Positions 56,973-64,000 of a DNA stretch of 64,000 nt are shown here, piece after piece; positions within the stretch are counted from its first letter, which is position 1; the number at the start of each line of letters is the position of its first letter. The notes under the pieces were generated by a model. The model was not told where the DNA came from. It did no database searches and saw only the letters and a program-made list of their open reading frames with translations. Location of the stretch: contig CM065686.1 in the NCBI GenBank assembly GCA_017654935.2, positions 35,911,704-35,975,703 on the forward strand, written 5' to 3'. This DNA is from Phymorhynchus buccinoides. Its lineage: Eukaryota > Mollusca > Gastropoda > Neogastropoda > Raphitomidae. The position numbers and the translations under genes were made by a program.

Positions 56973-59900
56973 TTAGCAGAAATATTGCAGGTATGCAGAC
57001 CATCTTGCCTGCAAGCGCTTCCAGTGACTGTCGTCCACATGCCACACTCTGTTCTTGGGACAAATTTCAAAGTTTGAATCAAACACAAATTTTGCCTCAA
57101 CTCTGTCAATTTCGTCACTCGCAGGCCACTTGAAAATGTTTGAGTTTTCCTTTGTTGATGCCATGAACTTGACATCTGCCAAGTTATTACTGATGCGGTT
57201 GAGGACCTGCCCAATGTAAAAATCATTGTCATAGAAGACAGCAACAGTCTCAGCCTGTTTAGAAAAGGCATAAGCAAAGTCAGCTTTCTGGATGTCATAC
57301 ACATCGTCATGCTGTTCTGTCATGTCAGTGTCATCAATGTCACAGTCTTCTTCTGGTATGATCTCTTCATCATCGCTGTCACTTACAGAAGCTTGTCTTC
57401 TCCTTTTCCTGGTTGTGACACATGCAGCTTCAATTTGCTGGATGTAGTTGTTTATGTCACAGGCAAATTTGAAGGAAATGAAATTCTGAATGAGATCTGC
57501 GAGAGGGACCTTGGTTGTTTTCAGTTTGGGTGATGAATGGCCCAATACAATTTTCTGATAGTCTATTTCTAGCTTGGTGGTTTTCAGCTTTTGTGTTTTT
57601 GTTGGCTGAGACATTAGACGGTCAAGTATTTCTTCTGGTGTTGAGCTGGGGCCTCCAGCTGCAGTGATGTTTCTAACAATGTCATCTTTTTGCTTCCGGA
57701 GTCTTGCTCTCCTCCTTTCCTCAGCTTCTTCTGCCTCTCTTTGCTTTCTTTCCATGGCTTCTTTCATTTCTTCAAGGACAAGTAGTTCTTGCTGGCGGTG
57801 AGCTTTTCTTATTTCCGGACCTAACTTCCGAGCTCTGTTCATGAGGGAGGTTTGCTCTTCTGGCGTTTTCTTCTCCAGCCATTTGGACACTGTCTTGTTT
57901 CTCTTCAGCATGTTGAGTGTCGAGTGGTGATGAAGAGTGGCCCTCCTGTTTTTGAACATGCTGTAGTCCAGGTCAGCAAACATTGCCTCCCCCAGCAAGT
58001 TGGTCAACTGACAGTGGGCCATCCTGGCTCGATGTTCATCACTTGGAGCAGCACCATATTTCCCACCAGGAAGAAAGTCTTGAAGCTGGCGTTCGCAGGC
58101 CAAAACAAATTCAATTCCCAAGGCCTTAAGAGCACTAGCAAGAAGTCGACGATCCTCCACAGATAATGCTGATTTTGCTTGAAGGACGCCATCAGCTACA
58201 TCTCCACGCAGACGAAAGCTCTCTATCTCATGGGGAATGAGCTCATCAACAAGCAACATATCCGGATTCTCTTTCAGCTCCTTGAGGCTTTCGTACATTG
58301 GTTGGATAAATCTATATTGATCCAGGTAGTGAATGTTACTTCTGATCAGATTCCAGAAAGGTCCTGTAAAATACACATACATGAGACCCAGGCCAAGCAG
58401 CAAAGGTGACATCAAGCTACACACAGTGTCAGCTTGCACACTCTGTTGTTTGAGGTTAGTGGGTGTCCTCAACTGGAAGAAAGCCACAATGTCCTGTCGA
58501 TGGTAGATCAGGCCAGCAGCAGCAGCAAACAGATTATTAAATCTGTTGGAGCGAAAGCTGGAGAGTTGGCTGGTCTTTTCGATGGAAGAACAGTATGCCA
58601 ACCAGTCTGCTTGGCACCCATTCTTCTCGTCACCTCGGGGTCCCAATGTGTCGCAGGCCATCCTGACATATCTGAAACATGTCCATCAATGAATATGATT
58701 CAAGCTTTGAAATAAGGAAAGAAAAAGTTGGAACAAAAAGAAACAGAAAGATTAAACCATTTACTTTTTACAAGCAAGATTTACAAAACAGCTAGAAAAC
58801 TTTTGAGATCATGATTCATGATATTTACACAATATTCAAAATATTTTCATTAAATCTAAATGCCTGAATTGGAGAAAAAAACCCACACAATTCTTTAGAA
58901 AAAAAAGGACCATTTGTTTCTGAGCTTTTTTCTTTGAGAGAGAGAGAGAGAGAGTATTAATACCTGCATACAGCTGATTCAGTCTGACGAGAAGAGAAGC
59001 ACTGGAATTGAGGCAGACAGTCACGACCGATGCGCCCATCCAGTTCTCTTTCCTTGGCAACTTCTACCAGGGCTTTTTCGGCTCCACCTGACAGTGCCAG
59101 CAAGAAATGGGCATTGCAGTGGAGAAATTCAATGCGCACATCTGTCTGGAGCGTTTCAGTCTTGTGCCGGTCTAGCATCTTGCCAACACACTTCATGGTG
59201 TTGGCCCGATCTGACATAAGACCCACCATGTTCTCGAGGAACTTTTTCTTTTCATTTTCTTTCCTTTCTTCTACTGTTTCATTTTGTGCTGCAGCAGGTT
59301 CTGTGCAATTTAAAATGGCAAATTCTTCAAACTTGTCCAATGCCAAATCTAACACAGTTTGAGCTGTTTCATTGGCCACAGGGTCATATCCTAAGGAGAA
59401 ACAGCTTTTGTCTGCCATGGTGACTTGAAATCCTACATATTTTTTATGTTTTTTTGATGTGCCATCAACGTGCAAATCAAAATTCTGCTTGGTTAGTTCT
59501 TCAGCCACTTGGATTTTTGCTAGGCTGTGGCTCTGGTCGGCAAACCTTAAACTTGATGTCTTTGAGGGAAGATCTTCATCTTCAAAGTGAACATCAAATA
59601 TGTGTTTGGCAACACACTGTATAACTTGTCGGATTCGTTTTGTTGGGACTTCACATTCTCCGACAAGTTCATACACACATTTAACAACAAAATCATTGAA
59701 ATAACCCTGCTCTGTTCTTGTACTTGGTTTTGTCATTTCAGACTTTCTTTCATGGAGCAAGGTCATTATTGTCTCTTCTGCAGACGCCAGTTCCTTAGCT
59801 AATTTTTGTCTTTCTTTTTCCAGATAGCTGGCATGTTTTTGATAGGTTCTTTTTTTGGTATTTTCCTCCTCCAGTTCATCCACCTGGAATTCTAGTGTCT

Positions 59901-62546
59901 CTGCATGTTCTTTCAGATTCGTATAATTGTCCTGCAGTCGCTGGTGACGTCTATTTAGGTTGTCATGTTTTAATTCTGTACATTGTTTTTTGAAGCTGTT
60001 AGATTTGTCCTGCAGATCCCTGAACTCATGTTTTGCCTTTATTAGCTTAGTTTCAAGCATGTCTATTGTCTTTTGTTTCTTCGTCATGTCACTCTGAAAC
60101 TGAGAGATAACAGTCTTGTTGTCTGTGACAATCTCTTTCAAAGTATCAACTTCAGCCTTCCTTGCTTCTTCTATTATCACTTGAGACACTGTCTTGTTAC
60201 TACTTTCTCCTTCAGCACTCAGTGTGGAAGTGGAAGGCAGATTTGAAACGGTCTGAGGTGAGGATGTTAGAGTTGTGGGTGAACAAAGCAAAGACACTGG
60301 AAGGTCGGGTAGAAGACCAGTAGAAGCTGCAGGATTATCGGCTGGATGGTCTAAAACTGGTAGACAGGAAAATGGTGTGCCAGCAGTAGCCTCTGGTGCT
60401 GTTTCAAGTCTTGAGGCTGAGCTTTCTGGTTCGGATGTTTCTTCAGGAAGAACAAAAGAGTCTTGGTAGCCTTTCAGCAGAGTGGCACCGGCCGCGTAAT
60501 GTTTCTTTTTTTGTTTACCCTTCAATTTTGATGTGACTTTCTTTATCAGCTGGTTTACCTTATTGCAGTCAATTGAATCAAACTTTGGACAAATGAACTG
60601 GAGCCACTTGAGCAATGTGTTCACAGTAAAATGCTTTTGGTTTCTATAGTTATTAAGTTCAGCAAAAAGGCCCACTGCAACATTATTTGATGGTGTGATA
60701 TTTGGAAATACATCATCACTGCTAATGTTGGATAGCAATTCTTTGGAAATTTGAGAAGCCTGTGAGTACTCTCCCAGCCACTGAAGTTCACATTTTTGTG
60801 AGAGAAAGGTGTCCACCTCACTAGCATCCGTCGCTGCAAGCCGCCGCTCAGCAGTCTTTATCAGTGGGTATACCTGCACAGCACATAGTCCTGCATTAAG
60901 TGTATTGTTTGTGTGGGTGTCGGTACAAATAAATATTAATCTTAATAAATGTCAATCATAAATTTCATGGTACTTAAAGTGATTAAGATGGATGAGTATC
61001 TCGGATTCTGTGGCCTGAACCAGCTGGGGTGTGGCTGCGAATGGGGATTCGGAATGAGCACTGTGGGAGCAACGCCACTGTACAGCACAGAAGATAGGAC
61101 AGCAAAAAAAAAAAAAAAAAAGGATCGACGAGTAAAGAAAATAAAATAAATGTAGTAAATTAATCTGTCAGACTCAGAGTGTGTGTGCTTGTGTGTGTGC
61201 TTAAGGACATGTAAAAATATTGTCCTAAAAGTAAATACCACGTTTCATATCCCCACCATGTTATCACTGGTGATAGAGAACTCCAATGTGTGTGTGTGTG
61301 TGTGTGAGTGTGTGTGTGTACGTGTGTGTGCATGCGCATGTATGTCTCCCTGTCTGTGTGCTTGCGTGTGTGCATGCGCCATATAAATGTTATTAATTAT
61401 TATTATTATTATTACTGCACAGCCTGTACTTTCGCACACACACACACACGCGCGCACACACACACAAAGTTTATACATAAGTACATTATATTATTTATAC
61501 ATACCGGAGCCACTGGAACCTTGCTCTTGTGACAAAGATCATCAAACGCAGCCTGGATGTCATTCCAAGTCACCCGGACCCCCAATTCCTCTTTGAGAAG
61601 GCTCAATTGCAGGAACTGCCGATTATTTATAACAGGACATCTGTTTGTAACTGCATTTGGAGGGCGGCCCCTGCCTTTCGGTCTGAGCATCAGTTCCAAA
61701 AATTCAAAGTCAGAATCCCCTGTAAATCACAAATAAATTCAAATTAACTTCAGATAAAGTATTTTAAATGTTTTTGTTTTCAAAAATAAGTCTAAGAAAG
61801 TTAGTATGAGATCTGAATGACTAATTTCTCTTTGAGTGACTGGACAATTTACACTATTAGTATAAATGTATTTGCACATTGAAATTGATTACATCAATAC
61901 ATGCACTACTAAATATTTTTTTTTTAATTAATGTGCAGTTTCAGTTTGTTATAAATATTATGACTGTGTATGAATCTGGGCTTAATTATTTCTAATCAAT
62001 CCATTTATTCGAGTCAGCGATTAAAAAATAACATTATTAGCTTAATAACCAGATACAAAGCTGAATTTATCAAAATTAATGTGACACACTGCCTAAATCT
62101 TGAAAACGTAAGTTCAAGTCAGTCTCCATGCGGCCATGAGTTATCTTTTCTTGACTTCAGAAAACGAAATTTTAACGTCGATTTTGCACTGAAATGGCCT
62201 TCTCAGATACTAAAAGAAATCTATATCGCAAGGAAAATCATGTATGTAGCGATGGCTTGCTATATATGTTGTAATACTACATAAGAATTTGATATAAAAG
62301 TTAAAATAGTGGCGTTATGCTGAACTTCCGGTTACGACTAAGATCGCTGCCTGATACCCCCCAGGTTTTACTATTTTGCTTCTTTGAGAAAGACCTAGGA
62401 CATAATATTAGAAACAAGATCGTAAAATTATACATTCATTAATTGATTCTGGTAGTTTAAGTGTCAAACTTACGCAGCGATTCCGAGATCGACTCCAAAT
62501 GATTAGCATCATGATCGCATGTTGATTTACTCGTGGGCGCCGCCAT
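56973..62546 (-). CDS. Transposase-like protein, 1298 aa, four exons, complete
   Basis: Exons on the minus strand are 62546-62474, 61719-61505, 60873-58964 and 58671-56973. All introns are GT-AG and the phases join into one uninterrupted frame. Residues 38-45 (PKGRGRPP) form an AT-hook. About 326-478 is a long coiled coil. About 560-690 has the shape of an RNase-H-like catalytic core: HVDGTSKKHKKYVG (Asp566), LMSDRANTMK (Asp651), then LHCNAHFLLAL. A second charged helix lies at about 1025-1075, and a basic KRRR followed by an acidic run at about 1154-1175. Residues 1205-1280 look Tudor/SH3-like (VAVFYDNDFYIGQVL, FKWP, NRVWHV). I cannot name the family. The complete frame suggests recent activity. 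Confidence 0.85.
58938..58956. repeat. Short (GA)n tract in transposase intron 3
   Basis: Lies directly inside the donor of the 292-bp intron between the third and fourth exons. Confidence 0.85.
61287..61475. repeat. GT / ATT / CA simple repeats in transposase intron 2
   Basis: (GT)n at 61287-61380, (ATT)n at 61390-61413 and (CA)n at 61434-61466. Presence of microsatellites only in the introns of the element's gene fits continued constraint on its exons. Confidence 0.9.
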
Positions 62547-63154
62547 TGCTATTGACTGAGAATCTGTGGGGTTCTCTCTTTCAACTACCAATGACTGGCA
62601 TGGGCTATGATTTCCGGTTCGAAACTTGCAGCATTAAAAGAGTAAAGATTAAGCTTTCTTTTCATATGCGACACGATATAGTACGTTGAAAATTGTAGAA
62701 ATGGTAGAATCCCGAAAAATTTGATACTTTTCAACTGAATATTTCTACTCTCAAACGATCGATGGCGAGTTCGAGACTACGACTACGTCATTCCTCAGTC
62801 TTCTAGCTTTTCATTGGTTGGTCTTCGCTGTGTGTGCGTGGTGTCAATGACAGTCACTTCGCGAGTTTCGATGGTGGGTGATTCAAGCTGCCCGCAGGCT
62901 TGATGGAAAAATGGCGCCGCCGGCTATCACGGCCTCTGACCCAGGCTTGTTTCAGTGTTTGTAGTGAATTACATTCATCATTCACACAGAAAAAAACATC
63001 ACACAGGTGTAGTTGAAGGCTTTATTTATTCATTCAATGGGTTTTTCATCATCAGCAAGCATCACAGTGAATACATTTTTATTGCAAACTTCAATGAAAT
63101 TGGGTCACTGCAGCCTTGTCTTCTACCGACAAAGAAGGTGTGGACACACCTAAT
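62547..63154. other. Right sub-terminal region and probable promoter side of the transposon
   Basis: CpG-containing sequence upstream of the transposase start. A plus-strand ATGGCGCCGCCGGC in good context at about 62910 opens only 17 codons, so no second gene is claimed. The final 200 bp is AT-rich. Confidence 0.5.
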
Positions 63155-63186
63155 ATGAGGCAGCCACATAGTCTGTCGCCGGCTTT

Positions 63187-63322
63187 ATGCATCACGTCTT
63201 CCCCACAGTACATGATGTTGGTTGTTCTGTGGGACGTAAAATGATGCTACAGCGACCTCCTGACCTTCAGCCCTGAGGTCACCTTGTGCGGTGCCTCAGG
63301 TATAGGGACAGGAGACACTGAT
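63187..63322 (+). repeat. Dispersed repeat R, right copy
   Basis: Begins ATGCATCACGTCTTCCCCAC, one base inside the TA duplication of the transposon. Same orientation as 54941-55076, with a one-T deletion (GATGTTGG versus GATGTTTGG) and small changes near the end. Confidence 0.8.
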
Positions 63323-64000
63323 TCAAAGAGTTTTTCTGATGTTTGTCCTTTTCTTTAACGCCATACTTGTTTATTTCTACAGTTTTCTGTTGTGTATATT
63401 TTTGTGTGTGTGCGTGTATGGGTATGTGTGCAATAGTCTTGCATTCTGGTTCTGGTTTAATACCTCGCGAATAACACATCTAATGATAGTTGGTTCACCA
63501 ACAAAAAAATCCTTGAAATTTGATGATAACAATAGTAAGTTTGGCAACTAATCACAATAAATCGCATGCTCGATAATGAAAAAAAACATGTTTTCTAATG
63601 CGTTATTAAAGACTCCATTGACAGTTATTTTGTGTTCACATTCGCACCACTAAACCCCTGTTGACTGTAATTGTAGTCATACAGATTGTCTGCGGTGCCA
63701 CAGCAAGAACCCTGAGTGAATTTAACATCGACTCCTCTGTTGCTGGTTTGATGAACAGGGAGTTACTTCACTTTGTCAGGGTGACATGCCATTTTGTTTT
63801 TTTAGAAACCATGCATGTCTTGATGTAGATATGATAAAAACTCACAAATCACTCCAGCCATACACACAAACAAAACATACATAAACAAAAGGAGAAATGA
63901 AAGAAGATTACGGGTTTTTACTTCAGATTTATACGTAAGGAAGTGGTAGATCAGACTTTTTTATATGCAGACATAGGGTTTTTACTTCAGGTTTAGACAT
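63323..64000. other. Non-coding sequence to window end
   Basis: No exon of Hsp60 and no transposon protein is recognised. GGGTTTTTACTTCAG-TTTA occurs at about 63912 and 63974, the start of what may be a tandem repeat cut by the window edge. Confidence 0.45.

Larger units (their letters stand above)
55776..63185 (-). mobile_element. Complete 7.4-kb TIR transposon of unassigned superfamily
   Basis: The left end AAGGCGGCTACAGACTATGT and the reverse complement of the right end, AAGCCGGCGACAGACTATGT, match over 29 of 31 bases, continuing GGCTGCCTCAT. TA stands at 55774-55775 and 63186-63187, consistent with a 2-bp duplication. One spliced gene fills most of it. About 1.17 kb of left non-coding sequence repeats phrases such as GAAACTTTGCAG and AAATCTTGCAAAATATTT in diverged form. 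Confidence 0.85.

Noticed and set aside
62910..62963. Short plus-strand frame MAPPAITASDPGLFQCL in the transposon's right end
   Set aside because: Only 17 codons with no convincing donor or downstream exon, so a second transposon gene is not supported.
54076..64000. Remaining Hsp60 exons within the window
   Set aside because: I looked for the later conserved blocks (for example the stretch after ALSTLVLNR and the Gly-Met-rich tail) on the plus strand and saw none; the transposon and unique intron sequence fill the interval.

Overview
This is a eukaryotic, almost certainly animal, genomic window. The genes are intron-rich with GT-AG introns of 0.1 to 6 kb, there is no bacterial-style gene packing, and long (GT)n, (GA)n, (AGT)n, poly-G and poly-C tracts are interleaved with many short transposon remnants. 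The heat-shock and PYM proteins look like those of an invertebrate, and the mix of hairpin MITEs, non-LTR fragments, tRNA-type SINEs and TTAGGG-like tracts suits a mollusc, perhaps a gastropod. Species-level assignment is not possible from the sequence alone.

Four spliced genes can be read. (1) PYM1 (partner of Y14-Mago), minus strand, 17110-22577, four coding exons, complete at 235 aa. (2) HSPE1/Hsp10, minus strand, 32704-38827, four coding exons, complete at 102 aa. (3) HSPD1/Hsp60, plus strand, from 43744. Six coding exons to 54075 give the first 287 residues; the rest must lie beyond the window. Hsp10 and Hsp60 are head to head, the conserved animal arrangement, with a heat-shock-element-like site just upstream of the Hsp10 start. 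(4) A four-exon minus-strand gene for a 1298-aa transposase-like protein at 56973-62546. It lies inside a 7.41-kb element (55776-63185) with near-perfect 31-bp terminal inverted repeats and a TA duplication, inserted in Hsp60 intron sequence. I cannot place this element in a named superfamily; it is the strongest candidate for something undescribed.

Layout: 1-8 kb is dominated by nine copies of a palindromic TA-flanked MITE, plus microsatellites and retrotransposon tails. 8-17 kb is gene-poor, with a 42-bp minisatellite invaded by two elements. 17-23 kb is PYM1, with a 77-bp tandem repeat just past its stop codon and an interrupted non-LTR fragment between its first two exons. 23-32 kb is repeat-rich and non-coding. 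32-39 kb is Hsp10. 39-44 kb is the divergent interval and Hsp60 5' sequence, with reverse-transcriptase debris. 44-55 kb is Hsp60, whose exons are bordered by tandem copies of their own edges and whose sixth coding intron holds a 1.08-kb tandem array carrying two hitch-hiking MITEs. 55-64 kb is the large transposon and its flanks.

Hsp10 and Hsp60 form the mitochondrial matrix chaperonin. PYM1 recycles the exon-junction complex. All other identifiable protein-coding material comes from mobile elements.
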